DNA of 64,000 bases from Actinomadura graeca. Its GTDB lineage: Bacteria > Actinomycetota > Actinomycetes > Streptosporangiales > Streptosporangiaceae. Location of the stretch: contig NZ_CP059572.1 of NCBI RefSeq assembly GCF_019175365.1, positions 4,464,001 to 4,528,000 of the forward strand, given 5' to 3'. The position numbers and the translations under genes were made by a program. Below the pieces are notes generated by a model. It was not told the DNA's origin. It made no database searches and saw only the letters and a list, made by a program, of their open reading frames with translations. Below, one piece after another: positions 27,424-37,155 of this stretch (positions within the stretch are counted from its first letter, which is position 1; each line of letters begins with the position of its first letter).

Positions 27424-28763
27424 GCACCGCCGGCGCCCGCCTGCGCCGCCTGCGATGGCGCCTCACCCTGCTCTTCACGACCATGTTCGTCCCGGCCCTG
27501 GCGGTCCTCGCGGTCACGATCGTCTGGTCGGACGACGCGTCCCGCCACCGGCGCCTCGACGACGGGCTGCGCCGCGTCAGCGCGGCCGAGACCCGGCTCG
27601 CCTACTTCGACCGCGGCCGCATCGCCTTCGACGAGATCCAGGCCGACGACCTGCACGCCGACTGCCCGGGCTTCGTCGTCGTCGCGGGCTCGGCCCCGCC
27701 GTTCCCCGCCCACTGGAGCCGCCGTGAATGCGACTCCGTCGACCGCGCCACGCTCGCGCGCCGGCTGAACGACGAGGCCGCCCAAGCCATGCGGCACCAC
27801 GCCGAATACTCGCAGCCGCGGACGATCCACCCGCCCGGCGAGGACCCGCTGCGCATCTCCATGGAGCTGATCTGGAACGAGGACACCGGCACCTGGGGCG
27901 GAGCGGTCATCGCCATGGCCGGGACGGAAGGCGTCGAGGCGGCCCACCGGCGGGTGATCCTCTTGACCGTCCTGGGCTGCGCGGCCCTGCTCGCCCTCGC
28001 CGGGCTGGCCGGCCACGCCCTCGCGGGCCCGGCGATGCGTCCCGTCGTCCGGGCCCTGGAACAGCAGGAAACGCTCCTGGCCGACGCGGCGCACGACCTG
28101 CGCTCCCCGGTCGCCGCCCTCCGCGTCCTCGCCGAGACCGCGGAGGCCGACCCCGTCCAGCGGGCGGAACTGCTCCCCCGCACCGTGCGGCTGGCGGAAC
28201 GGATGAGCGGGATCATCGACGGCCTCCTCACCCGTGCCCGCCTCGCCGCCGGGGTCGAGCGGTTCCTCCCGCAACCCCTCCGCCTCGACCAGCTCGTCGA
28301 GGGCGTCCTGGACGACCACCCGGAAGCGATCACCGACCTCCGGCCGACCGTGGTCTCCGGCGACCCGGACCTGCTGCGGCGGGCCGTGGGCAACCTCATC
28401 GACAACGCCCGGCGGCACGGCCACGCCCCCGGCGAACCCGCCCGCATCGAGGTGACCGTCGCCGACGGCCGCGTCACCGTGGCCGACCGGGGACCCGGAA
28501 TCCACCCGGACGTCGCCGACACCCTCTTCACCCGCTACCAGAGCGGATCAGGCTCCACCGGCCTCGGCCTGACGATCGCCCGATGGATCGCGGACACCCA
28601 CGGCGGCACCCTCTCGGTCACCGCGAGCCCCCAGGGAGGCGCCGTGTTCGTCCTGGCCCTGCCCACACACCCCCCAGCCGCCCGCAAACGCCGAACGAAA
28701 GCCCGCCGAACCAGGTTGCCCACACCACCCACCGTTACCAAAAGCAAAGAACCGAACACCTGA
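27420..28763 (+). CDS. Membrane sensor histidine kinase
   Basis: This 447-aa protein starts at a GTG overlapping the regulator stop. TM1 lies at about residues 13-37, followed by an extracytoplasmic sensor of about 140 aa and TM2 (about 180-203, TVLGCAALLALAGLAGHALA). The H-box is LADAAHDLRSPVAALR, the N-box is NLIDNARRHGH, G1 is VADRGPGIHP and G2 is STGLGLTIA. A basic tail follows. It forms a coupled pair with the upstream regulator. The signal is unknown; a cell-wall-related signal would fit the neighbouring serine hydrolase, which is inference only. Confidence 0.94.
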   Translation: MSTAGARLRRLRWRLTLLFTTMFVPALAVLAVTIVWSDDASRHRRLDDGLRRVSAAETRLAYFDRGRIAFDEIQADDLHADCPGFVVVAGSAPPFPAHWSRRECDSVDRATLARRLNDEAAQAMRHHAEYSQPRTIHPPGEDPLRISMELIWNEDTGTWGGAVIAMAGTEGVEAAHRRVILLTVLGCAALLALAGLAGHALAGPAMRPVVRALEQQETLLADAAHDLRSPVAALRVLAETAEADPVQRAELLPRTVRLAERMSGIIDGLLTRARLAAGVERFLPQPLRLDQLVEGVLDDHPEAITDLRPTVVSGDPDLLRRAVGNLIDNARRHGHAPGEPARIEVTVADGRVTVADRGPGIHPDVADTLFTRYQSGSGSTGLGLTIARWIADTHGGTLSVTASPQGGAVFVLALPTHPPAARKRRTKARRTRLPTPPTVTKSKEPNT

Positions 28764-28830
28764 CCCTGCTCCAGGAAGGTGATCGAGCACCTCGGTCTCA
28801 CTCCGAAGCCTTCCTCGACAGGTGAGAGGA

Positions 28831-30000
28831 CTACTCCTCGGACGAGGCAAGCGGGACGTTATACCCGAGGCTTCGAACGACTTTCGTCGTGCGCTTGACG
28901 GTGTCCTGGTTCGACGAATTGCTGCCGAGCATGCGGACTCTGATGGGCCCGGACGTGACAAGGGTCGGGACGAACGAGGGCTGCGCCGTCCACTTTCCCC
29001 CGGAATCCCGGCTGAAGGCGACCCGCGCGACGATTCCCTCATGCGTGGCCTGCGTGTTCGCGGTCGGGTTGGCGACCTGATTGCCCATCCCGTACACGAC
29101 CCACTTCCCGTTGATCCGCTCGAAAGGCTGGACCACATGTGCGTGGCAGCCGAGGATCAGATCGACGTTACGGGACCGCAGCAGCGTCGCCGCCAGCCGC
29201 CGCTGCCCGGCCGTCGCCGCCTGCTGGTACTCCGTCCCCCAGTGGAGGCTGAGGATCACGACCTCCGCCCCGGCCTCCTTGGCACGGCCCGCGTCGGCGA
29301 GGATCCGATCGGCGTTCAAGCCGTCGTTGACGATCCAGGGCTTCCCAGGCGGCTTCGCAATGCCATTGGTCCCATACGTATAGGACAGCTGGGCGACCTT
29401 CACCCCCTTCACGTCCAGCATGTTGACCTTCTTGGCGTCGTCCGCGCTGAGTGCCGTGCCGGTGTGCCGGACCTTCACGTCGTCCAGATCGTCGATCGTC
29501 CGGCGCACGCCCGGCTCTCCCTGGTCAAGAGAGTGGTTGGACGCCGTGGAACAGGTGTCGTACCCGACCCAGCGGACCGTGTTCACGATCTGCGGCGGCG
29601 AACTGAACAGCGGATAGCCCTTGAAGGGCCCCGACGGCGGGGCCAATGGCGTCTCGACGTGACAGACTCCCAGATCCGTCTTGCCGATCACAGGCTTGAG
29701 CTGAGAGAGCATGGGATTGAAGTCGAATCCGCTCTTTCCTCTGGCGCGCGCGTCCGAGGCCGCCTGCTCGGTCACGACCTTGTGCAGGAGGAAATCACCG
29801 GTCCCCGAAACGGTGAACCGATCCGCCCCACCACCACCGGACTCGGTCGCACCACGCTGCCCCGCCGTACGGTCGTCGCCACTGCACCCCGACAGTGCAC
29901 CAAGCCCAAGCGAGCCGATGACCAGGACACTCGTGGCATACCTGCCGACGCCGCCCCGCCGAGCACTCGTTGCCCCTCGAACGAATTCCGAAGTTCCCAT
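28831..30000 (-). CDS. CapA-family metallophosphatase-fold lipoprotein
   Basis: This 389-aa protein has an N-terminal export signal and lipobox (GALSGC). The CapA/poly-gamma-glutamate-synthesis domain shows metal-ligand motifs GTGDFLLHKV, HVETPL, SNHSLDQGEPGV, LSLHWGTEY and GCHAHVVQP. These proteins have a calcineurin-like fold, and their exact reaction is often unknown; some act in capsule or polyglutamate production. No pgsB/pgsC-like partner is adjacent, so a capsule role is not supported by context. Codon use is less GC-biased at the N-terminal end. Confidence 0.9.
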   Translation of the reverse strand: MGTSEFVRGATSARRGGVGRYATSVLVIGSLGLGALSGCSGDDRTAGQRGATESGGGGADRFTVSGTGDFLLHKVVTEQAASDARARGKSGFDFNPMLSQLKPVIGKTDLGVCHVETPLAPPSGPFKGYPLFSSPPQIVNTVRWVGYDTCSTASNHSLDQGEPGVRRTIDDLDDVKVRHTGTALSADDAKKVNMLDVKGVKVAQLSYTYGTNGIAKPPGKPWIVNDGLNADRILADAGRAKEAGAEVVILSLHWGTEYQQAATAGQRRLAATLLRSRNVDLILGCHAHVVQPFERINGKWVVYGMGNQVANPTANTQATHEGIVARVAFSRDSGGKWTAQPSFVPTLVTSGPIRVRMLGSNSSNQDTVKRTTKVVRSLGYNVPLASSEE

Positions 30001-30195
30001 GTATAAGGATCTTCAACATCTCAATTCGCTCGAAACGGCTACTTACCGGAATGTGGACCGCCACTAGTAGGACCTTTGTCCGCACTAGGGAGAACAGTGC
30101 CCAAAGTCCATCACCACCGGGATGACAGCCCGTCCACCCCTATGAATACTTCTGCCTTAATTCGTCCGCTAAATTCCCGATTTGTACCTACGCTC

Positions 30196-30555
30196 TCAAC
30201 CCTGCACGAGCCGAGCGGCGTGCTCCGCCTCACCAACGCGGACGACACTGGCCTGCGCCTCCAGCAACCGCCAGTGCGCGATCACACCGTCCGGGCCCCG
30301 AAGGCTGCACTCGGACAGAGCCCGCTCGATGCAGGCACGAACGCCGGCTTCAGCCGCGGGCTCGCTGGCGAACAGCACCCGAAGCCGCACCCGGCCACCG
30401 GAACGCCGCGCGTCGGTGTGATGCGGAGCGACCGGACAGGGCGGCTCATGCTCCCAGTGACCGCACAAGGCGACCGTGATGGCCGCACCCGGCGCCCGGA
30501 TGTCCTCGCCGATCTCCATGGCGACGACCGCCTCGTGGGCAAATGCTTGACGCAC
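30196..30555 (-). CDS. Conserved hypothetical protein (119 aa)
   Basis: I take the GTG at 30555 as start, because upstream the frame only shadows the DinB-like gene. The protein is compact, with strands VRLRVLFAS and GVIAHWRLLEAQ, and a conserved-looking Cys/His stretch (ALCGHWEHEPPCPVAPHHT) that could bind a metal. The start is 26 bp after the DinB stop on the same strand, suggesting co-transcription. I do not recognise the family. Confidence 0.6.
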   Translation of the reverse strand: MRQAFAHEAVVAMEIGEDIRAPGAAITVALCGHWEHEPPCPVAPHHTDARRSGGRVRLRVLFASEPAAEAGVRACIERALSECSLRGPDGVIAHWRLLEAQASVVRVGEAEHAARLVQG

Positions 30556-30580
30556 GGAGCCAGTATCCGCGCAGCCGCGG

Positions 30581-31120
30581 TCACTCGCCAGTGAGCCCGT
30601 CCACCGACTCCCGAAGCAGGTCGGCATGGCCGTTGTGCCGCGCGTACTCCTCGACCAGATGGAGCAGAATCCACCGCAAGCTGGGCGTCTTGCCGTCCGG
30701 CCAGCTGCGCTCGGCGAGCCTTCCCAGCCCCCCGTCGGCCAACGCCTCAGCGACCAGGGACCGAGAACGCGCAACACCCTCCTGCCAAAGCTCGCGCAAC
30801 CGCTCCGGACCGTCCTCAGCAGCCGACCGCCAGATCCAGTCCAGATCGGCGTCCCAATCGGCCGCCGTCCACACCGCCTGCAATTCCCGGCCATGCAGCC
30901 ACCAGGAACACCACCAGTCCTCGATGAACGCCAGGTGCTTCAGCATCCCGCCCAACGTCAGCGACGACGCGGCGACCGTCTGCCGAAGACCGGCGGCATC
31001 GAGCCCGGAACACTTCCAAGCCAACGTCGCCCGTTGATACTCAAGAAACCCCAGAAGAGTCTCGGCCTCGTCGCCCGCCAGAGGAGGCTCAGGCCGTCCC
31101 TGCGCATCCAAGTCCCCCAC
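30581..31120 (-). CDS. DinB-like (DUF664) family protein
   Basis: From the GTG at 31120 the protein is 179 aa; the open frame extends to 31261 but the family begins near PEPPLAGDEAETLLGFLE. Typical DUF664/DinB features are the four-helix bundle start LGFLEYQRATLAWKCSGLDA, TLGGMLKHLAFIEDWW with a metal-ligand His, and a C-terminal LRWILLHLVEEYARHNGHAD with further His residues. Related proteins are metal-dependent, thiol-linked transferases or detoxification enzymes. The specific substrate is not known. Confidence 0.85.
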   Translation of the reverse strand: MGDLDAQGRPEPPLAGDEAETLLGFLEYQRATLAWKCSGLDAAGLRQTVAASSLTLGGMLKHLAFIEDWWCSWWLHGRELQAVWTAADWDADLDWIWRSAAEDGPERLRELWQEGVARSRSLVAEALADGGLGRLAERSWPDGKTPSLRWILLHLVEEYARHNGHADLLRESVDGLTGE

Positions 31121-31678
31121 GCCCAAGACCCTAGCGCCACCCCGAACCGGCGGCCCGAGCCCCGACGACTTCGAGGCCCCAAAACGATCACCGCGCCCGC
31201 TCCGCCCCACCTCCGTCCGCTCGTCACCGGAACTGGCACTGAAAGTCGCGCGTCCCACCATAAAGTTGCTTCCGACAAGCTGCGAGACAGCAAGGCGCGA
31301 CCCGTACCGGACGGCTTACCGCCGCGAGCATCGCAGTGCTGGCGACACTCGCCGTCTACGTGGACGATCTCTACTCACAAGCTGCGCTCACAGCGCTTCT
31401 CGGCATCACCGCTGGTCGCGCCGCGCTTCCCCCAGCTCCCAAAAAGAGCCGTAACAACGCTCAGACAGTGATCCTTCGAGTATCACGCACTGCTCTGCGC
31501 GCATGACGCGCACCCCCCGCGACAGCCCGATTCGCGCGTGAGCACACTTTGGCTCCACGAAGAATCTGAGGGACCAAAAGACTTTCCAGCCGCACACGCT
31601 CAACAAGGAGCGGAGAAGCCCTGCGGACGCAAAGCTCACAACCTGTCCTGGGCTCTCCTTCTATGCGAGCATCCCCGG
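31121..31678. other. Intergenic region, no gene seen
   Basis: About 560 bp lie at the boundary between chromosomal-type genes and the accessory region. Base composition becomes less GC-rich from about 31300. I find no convincing frame, RNA gene or repeat here. Confidence 0.4.
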
Positions 31679-32020
31679 ATGGTTGACGTGACGCTGGATG
31701 TAGATGCTGATCCGATGCCACTCGTGGTGCTGCAAGCTGAAACATGGGAGCTGCACGTCTGGGCGCCTCTTGCGGACCTGTCCCGCCTGAGCGAGATCCG
31801 TTCGGCAAGCTGGGATGAGCGGAGATCACTCCAGGTAGGCACATGCGGAGACTCGCCGGTGTTCTGGGTGGTCGCCGACAACGGGCGAGCGACGGTGCTG
31901 ATCGGGCAAGACGACGAGACCTGGGATCTCGCGCTGATGATCCCGCTCACAGCAGTGGACGAGATTGTCGCCCTAGCTGTATTGATCACGGACGTTGTTG
32001 ACACGGCTGAGGGTGGTTGA
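31679..32020 (+). CDS. Hypothetical protein, 3' end probably altered by IS insertion
   Basis: This 113-aa acidic protein from the ATG at 31679 is rich in beta-strand and Asp/Glu (DVTLDVDADPMPLVVLQAET, WVVADNGRATVLIGQDDETW). No family was recognised. Its last codons (VDTAEGG) run into the left end of the IS481 remnant: TGTTGACAC, a plausible IS terminus, starts at 31996. The native C-terminus was therefore probably replaced. It may have been an immunity-like or small regulatory protein, but nothing supports a specific role. Confidence 0.5.
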   Translation: MVDVTLDVDADPMPLVVLQAETWELHVWAPLADLSRLSEIRSASWDERRSLQVGTCGDSPVFWVVADNGRATVLIGQDDETWDLALMIPLTAVDEIVALAVLITDVVDTAEGG

Positions 32021-32027
32021 TCAATAG

Positions 32028-32079
32028 GAAGACCTCCGGTGTGGTGGAGGTGTCGAATCTGCACCACACGGAGGTCTTC
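32028..32079 (+). repeat. Long inverted repeat just before the IS481 transposase
   Basis: GAAGACCTCCGGTGTGGTG and CACCACACGGAGGTCTTC pair over about 18 bp with one bulge, leaving a loop of about 15 nt. The stem ends directly at the GTG start codon, so it could sequester the ribosome-binding region or stop incoming transcription. Confidence 0.75.
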
Positions 32080-32538
32080 GTGTCCCACCGTAACGCCCGG
32101 CTGACCGTCCACGGTCGCCGCCTGCTCGTCGAGCGCGTCCGGTCCGGCCGCCCGATCGCCCATGTCGCCGCCGAGATGGGCATCTGGCGTGCCACCGCGC
32201 ACAAATGGGTGGCCCGGTGGCGTGCCGAGGGCGAGGCCGGGCTGCACGACCGCTCCAGCCGCCCCCGCCGCACACCGCACCGCACTCCGGCCCACCTGGA
32301 GGAGCAGGTGTGCTTGCTGCGCCGCGACCGCAAGCCCGGCCCGGCCCGCATCGGCCCGATCCTGGGCATGGCGCCCTCGACCGTGCACCGCATGCTGACC
32401 CGCCACCGCCTGAACCGGCTGGCCTGGCTCGACCGCCCCACCGGCCAGGCCATCCGCCGCTACGAACGCGACCGGCCCGGTGAACTGGTACACGTGGACG
32501 TCAAGAAACCCGGCCGCGTCCCCGACGGCGGCGGCTGA
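32080..32538 (+). pseudogene. Truncated IS481-family transposase
   Basis: The N-terminal HTH region is well preserved (RLTVHGRRLLVERV, AAEMGIWRATAHKWVARWR, LHDRSSRPRRTP), and the frame reaches the first catalytic strand (ELVHVDVKKPGRVPDGGG). It then meets TGA where family members have Trp (GGW-RVHG): the following codons still read RVHG. A short continuation degrades by about 32570. The DDE domain is therefore missing and the enzyme is inactive. The residual N-terminus could still bind the IS end. Confidence 0.85.
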
Positions 32539-32750
32539 CGCGTCCACGGCAAGGCCAAGCCAACCATAGACGCTTATCAGGTCGGTTGACTCACGAGCAC
32601 GCAGTGTTTCTCTGCTCACCGAAGTCCCAAACCGGTCACCATCAGGGAAGTTCCACTCAACTCCCCCTAAGGTCAGCATGGAGCACACCTATATCCCGCA
32701 CCCCGACAAGACAGCCACCAGGCTCCATCACTCCACATAGACAGGTGCAC

Positions 32751-35700
32751 ATGCCAGCGAAGCCTCCGCTCTCTTCGTTGTCGGACAAGGCTGCCGAGGC
32801 CGTTTCGCGATTCGGCAAGGCTGCTGCCGCCAAGCTGAGGGGTGGCGGAGGGCCTGAGGATCAACTCCGGGCTCCGCTCGAACGGCTATTCGAAGACATC
32901 GCGGAGGGCCTGGGAGTCTCCATCACGATGATCGGGGAGACCTCGCTTGCGACTCTCGGTGTACGCCCTGACTATGCGGTAGACGTCGCCAGCGCGCGAG
33001 TAGGATACGTCGAACTTAAGGCCCCGGGACGGGGGGTGCCGAGCACTTGGACCCCCAACAGGCATGAGAAGGAGCAATGGGAGAAGCTTCGACTACTCCC
33101 TAACGTCCTTTACACCGATGGCTGTCAGTGGGCGCTGTACCGAGATGGCGAGCTGGTCGGGCAAGTCGCCCGGCTAGATGGAGACATTCGCAAGGCGGGG
33201 GCCAAGCTTGTTCCCGCTAATGGCGAATTCCTACGAACGATTTCTGAGTTCCTACTGTGGAAGCCTGACCCACCAAGGAATGTACCTCAGCTCGTGCGGG
33301 CCGTCGCTGGCCTGTGCAGGCTGCTCCGCACAGAGGTCATCGAGGCTATCGGCCGAGAAATGCGCGGAGAAGAGAAGACAAAAGTATTTACCAAGCTGAC
33401 CGTCGACTGGCGCAACATGCTGTTTCCCGGGCTGACGCACGAAGAGTTCTCTGATGCCTACGCTCAGACGGTTACCTTTGCTCTGCTCCTAGCGCGCGTC
33501 GACGGCATTGCCTTCGAAAACCGCACAGCCAGCCAGATCGCCGCCCAACTCGGCAAGACCCATTCCCTGATGGGCAAGGCCCTCACCGTCCTAGCCCACG
33601 ATGCCATCGAAGAGCGCAGCGTCGTGGCAAAGACTCTAAAACGCATCATCGGAGTGGTCGACTGGGACGAGATCAGCGACGGGTCAGCGGATTCCTATCT
33701 GCATCTGTATGAGCGTTTCCTTGATGTCTATGACGCCGACCTAAGGAAGCAAAGCGGCTCCTACTACACGCCAAACGAGACTGTCTCGTTCATGGTCCGC
33801 TTCACTGAAGACATATTGTCCAGCAAGTTCGGACGAAAGGGCGGCTTCGCGGCCGACGACGTTATGGTCGTTGACCCGGCCATGGGAACTGGAACATACC
33901 TGCTCAACATCATCGAACGCGTCGCTCGGGCAGTGGAGGAAGAGGAGGGGCCTGGAGCGGTCCCAGGGCAGCTCAAAAAGCTATTCGGCCGATTGATCGG
34001 CCTAGAGCGGCAGACAGGACCATTCGCCGTCGCCGAATTACGGCTAAATCAGGCTATCAAAGCAGAATACAAAGCCGAGGTCGCTGAAGAGGATCAAAAG
34101 CTTTTCGTGGCCGATACTCTCGACAGCCCGTTTGAAAACACCGGCCTTGACCTTGGATCGATGTACGAACCAATCGTGCGTTCTCGTCGTGAGGCCAATA
34201 AGTTCAAGCGAGAAACTCGGGTTCAGGTAGTCATCGGAAATCCACCCTATCGTGAGCACGCCAAGGGCTTGGGCGGCTGGATTGAGCAGGGCGCCGAGAA
34301 CTCCGGCCATAACGTGCCCCTGCTCGACTTCAAGGCCACTGGACGCGGTAAGTACGAGTACGTATTGTCAAATCTATATATCTACTTTTGGCGGTGGGCC
34401 ACCTGGAAGGTTTTCGACGCCCATCCTGAACAGCCTTCGGGCATCGTGGCGTTCATCACCACCTCGGGTTATACCACTGGTCCCGGGTTCGCCGGCATGC
34501 GCGAATACCTGCGCCGCACGGCCGACGAGGGATGGATTATCGATGTTTCCCCCGAAGGTCATCAGCCTGAGGTTAGCACTCGCATTTTTCCCGGCGTACA
34601 ACAACCTCTTTGCATCGGCATTTTCGCTCGCTATGGCGAAGGTGATCGGCAGATGCCAGCTCGGATCCACCACATAAGCTTGTCGGGTCGCCGCACGCAG
34701 AAGTTCGCCCGACTTGAAGCGATAACTCTCGATGACCCATCATGGACCGAATGCGCTACCGGCTGGCAGGACCGTCTTCAGCCGCCTGGCGGGGATGACT
34801 GGCTCGGTTACCCATCGCTGGGAGACCTAATGCCATGGAAAGCCCCAGGGGTCAAGCCCAATCGAACCTGGGTTTATAGCCCCGATCCTGAGACACTGCG
34901 CACCCGCTGGGATCGATTGATCAAGGCGCCACGCGACGAACTGGCCACACTTTTCAAGGAGAGTGATTCACGAAAGATCGACTCCGTCATCAAGCCGATA
35001 TATGGATTTGTTGACCATAAGGGGGTAATTGGAGATGAGACCACATCATGCCCGATACCGGTACGAGTGGCTTATCGTTCCTTCGATAGGCAGTGGGTCA
35101 TCCCTGATACACGAGTTCATCATCGGCCAAGCCCAGACCTTTGGCGAGTAGCGAGCAACTCCCAAATATTCGCTACCGAGCAGCATGGCCAGCTAGTCGA
35201 GGGCGGTCCCGGGTTGACCTTCGCTGCGTTTGTACCTGACATGGATCACTTCAACGGACGTGGTGGGCGGGTACTTCCGCTGTATCGGGATCGTGTGGGG
35301 CTAGCACCCAACCTCGCCCCCGGTGTGACGCGTCTGCTCTCCGAGCGGCTCGGCCGCGTCGTCACCCCGACCGACGTCCTGGCTTACATCGCCGCTCTAG
35401 TCGCTCATGGCGGCTACACCGCACGCTTCGGAGCAGAACTACGCACCCCGGGTGTACGGGTACCGCTCACCGCCGACTCCGTGCTGTGGGAGAGAGCCCT
35501 GGCCGTCGGGCGGCGGGTCCTTTGGCTGCACACCTACGGGGAACGCTTCGCCGATCCAGCCGGCAATCGCCCGGCAGGGCCCCCCAAAGCCCCCTTAACC
35601 AGTCGACCTAAGGTCCAGGTCGCAATCCCTGGTACGCCCGAGAATATGCCCGACGACATCTCATACGATCCACAAACGACTACCCTCCACATCGGCACTG

Positions 35701-36056
35701 GACAAGTCTCGCCGGTGCGTCCCGAAGTCTGGGCATATGTGGTCTCCGGGATGAAGATTGTTAAGAAGTGGTTCGGCTATCGTAAGAAGGGCCCAGCCGG
35801 ACGCAAGTCGTCACCCCTGGACCACATCCACCCCGATTACTGGCCCGCGGACTTCACCACCGAACTCCTGCAACTGCTCAACGTTCTGACACTGTGCGTG
35901 GAACTGGAGCCTGAGCAGGCCGAACTACTCGAACACGTCTGCGCTGGCCCGCTCGTCACCGTAACCGATCTGGAGAAGGCCAAGGTCTTTCCCGTTCCGC
36001 CATCATTCCAGAAGCCCCCCGCTATCGAGGAAGACAAGGGGGACACGCTCATCTGA
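32751..36056 (+). CDS. Single-chain restriction-modification enzyme (type IIG/ISP-like)
   Basis: This 1101-aa protein starts at the ATG at 32751. The N-terminal 150 aa look like a PD-(D/E)xK nuclease (VRPDYAVDV then GYVELKAPG). A helical region follows, then an N6-adenine methyltransferase core with YYTPNETVSFMV, motif I DPAMGTGTYLL (about 374-384) and motif IV NPPY (497-500). The C-terminal 500 aa resemble the type ISP/IIG target-recognition part. No helicase domain is visible, unlike the long LlaGI-type enzymes. No separate R, M or S gene is adjacent. Base composition is clearly more AT-rich than the chromosome, indicating horizontal acquisition. It probably acts in phage defence. Confidence 0.85.
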   Translation: MPAKPPLSSLSDKAAEAVSRFGKAAAAKLRGGGGPEDQLRAPLERLFEDIAEGLGVSITMIGETSLATLGVRPDYAVDVASARVGYVELKAPGRGVPSTWTPNRHEKEQWEKLRLLPNVLYTDGCQWALYRDGELVGQVARLDGDIRKAGAKLVPANGEFLRTISEFLLWKPDPPRNVPQLVRAVAGLCRLLRTEVIEAIGREMRGEEKTKVFTKLTVDWRNMLFPGLTHEEFSDAYAQTVTFALLLARVDGIAFENRTASQIAAQLGKTHSLMGKALTVLAHDAIEERSVVAKTLKRIIGVVDWDEISDGSADSYLHLYERFLDVYDADLRKQSGSYYTPNETVSFMVRFTEDILSSKFGRKGGFAADDVMVVDPAMGTGTYLLNIIERVARAVEEEEGPGAVPGQLKKLFGRLIGLERQTGPFAVAELRLNQAIKAEYKAEVAEEDQKLFVADTLDSPFENTGLDLGSMYEPIVRSRREANKFKRETRVQVVIGNPPYREHAKGLGGWIEQGAENSGHNVPLLDFKATGRGKYEYVLSNLYIYFWRWATWKVFDAHPEQPSGIVAFITTSGYTTGPGFAGMREYLRRTADEGWIIDVSPEGHQPEVSTRIFPGVQQPLCIGIFARYGEGDRQMPARIHHISLSGRRTQKFARLEAITLDDPSWTECATGWQDRLQPPGGDDWLGYPSLGDLMPWKAPGVKPNRTWVYSPDPETLRTRWDRLIKAPRDELATLFKESDSRKIDSVIKPIYGFVDHKGVIGDETTSCPIPVRVAYRSFDRQWVIPDTRVHHRPSPDLWRVASNSQIFATEQHGQLVEGGPGLTFAAFVPDMDHFNGRGGRVLPLYRDRVGLAPNLAPGVTRLLSERLGRVVTPTDVLAYIAALVAHGGYTARFGAELRTPGVRVPLTADSVLWERALAVGRRVLWLHTYGERFADPAGNRPAGPPKAPLTSRPKVQVAIPGTPENMPDDISYDPQTTTLHIGTGQVSPVRPEVWAYVVSGMKIVKKWFGYRKKGPAGRKSSPLDHIHPDYWPADFTTELLQLLNVLTLCVELEPEQAELLEHVCAGPLVTVTDLEKAKVFPVPPSFQKPPAIEEDKGDTLI

Positions 36057-36223
36057 CTCGGCGGACGGGCGACCCGGCGCGGCGGGACCGGACGGGACAG
36101 GCCAGGACTGGCCGCACGCCCGGCGCGCCGGGGCGGGCGGCCGCTGGCGACCGCGCAGCGGGCGCCTTTAAAGACGTGAAGAAGGTGCTCACCAACGAGA
36201 CTTCGCGTCTGTGACCTGCGGGT

Positions 36224-37155
36224 TTAGGGGGTGAGTCGGGTGAGAGTGCGGCGGGTTTGGTCGGCGAGGCTGACGGCGGCGCCCAGGCGGTTGTCGATGG
36301 TGAGGTGGGCCGCTGTGGGTGGGTCTTCGGTGTTGAGGGTGCTGGTGTACTCGTCCCAGTGGGTCAGCTCCAGCTGTCGCGGGGGGCATCGCGGAGTTCG
36401 ATGTACTCGTGCATGGTGTCGAGGTCGCTGTGGACCCAGATGGACGTCACGTCCACGCCTTTGGCTTGGCAGCCGTGGGTGAGGCGTGGGAGCCAACTGG
36501 GGTTGTTGAGTTCGGAGATGACCGGGGCGGCGAGGATGAGGGAGATGCCGCATTCGGTGTTGTTGTAGGCGACGTTCAGCAGGGATCGGTACTCGTGCGG
36601 GCGGACCTGGGTCTTGTAGAGGTCGGTGTGGCGGTCGTGGCGGTCGGCGCCTAGGGAGATCAGGAGGCGTTCGGTCATGCGGCGGGTGAGGGCGTCCTTG
36701 TCGAGGAGTGCCCAGCCGGACAGGTCCGAGAGGAAGCGGGCGAACTCGGTCTTGCCCGATCCGGCGTAGCCGCCCACCAGGACCAGGACGGGATTGCCTC
36801 CGGCGTTGGCTACGGCTCGGCCGTGCCATGCGTTGGCGAGTCTGGTCTTGAGGGTCTCGGCGCCGGGGAAGAACGCCGACAGGTCGAACGGGGTGCCATC
36901 CAAGCCTGGTTCGTTGCCGTGGGCTTGGGCGGCCATGCGTTCCAGGACGGTGAGCGGGACGTTGTGCGCGCGGGCGAGGTAGGGCAGCCAGTCGTCGGGG
37001 ATGCGTAGGCCGCGTTCCCAGTGGGATACCTCGTGTCGGGTGAGGGTGTGGGTTGCGGCGAGGGCGCATAGTTCGGCGGCGAGGGCGCGTTGGCTTCTGG
37101 TGCCGCGTAGGCGCGCGAGGTAGGCGCCGAACTCTCGTCGTGCCTGGGTGGTCAT
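36224..37155 (-). pseudogene. HTH plus P-loop kinase gene 1, single-base frameshift near the 3' end
   Basis: The intact part (263 aa, 37155 to 36364) has an N-terminal XRE-type HTH (LAAELCALAATHTLTRHEVSH, WERGLRIPDDWLPYLARAH). A P-loop kinase follows with Walker A GGYAGSGKTEF, then LLDKDALTRRMTERLL. The kinase part is closely similar to the paralogue at 38786-39859. At about 36377 the paralogue reads DTWKLAHWDEY, whereas here one base is missing after Trp and the frame stops (DSWS*). The lost tail (LTHWDEYTSTLN ... LTRLTP) is intact in the next frame down to 36224. The zeta/CPT-like fold suggests a small-molecule kinase, possibly a fused PezAT-like toxin-antitoxin. Confidence 0.75.

Larger units (their letters stand above)
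31996..32571 (+). mobile_element. Remnant of an IS481-family insertion sequence
   Basis: The left end is placed at TGTTGACAC (31996) by inference. A strong hairpin precedes the transposase GTG at 32080. The transposase frame breaks near 32538 and homology fades by about 32570. No right terminal repeat is visible, so only the 5' half of the element survives. Both limits are approximate. Confidence 0.6.

Noticed and set aside
31500..31545. Possible second att copy of the tRNA-Arg 3' end (GCGCACCCC...CCGATTCG)
   Set aside because: Only scattered bases match the tRNA 3' sequence; not a repeat.
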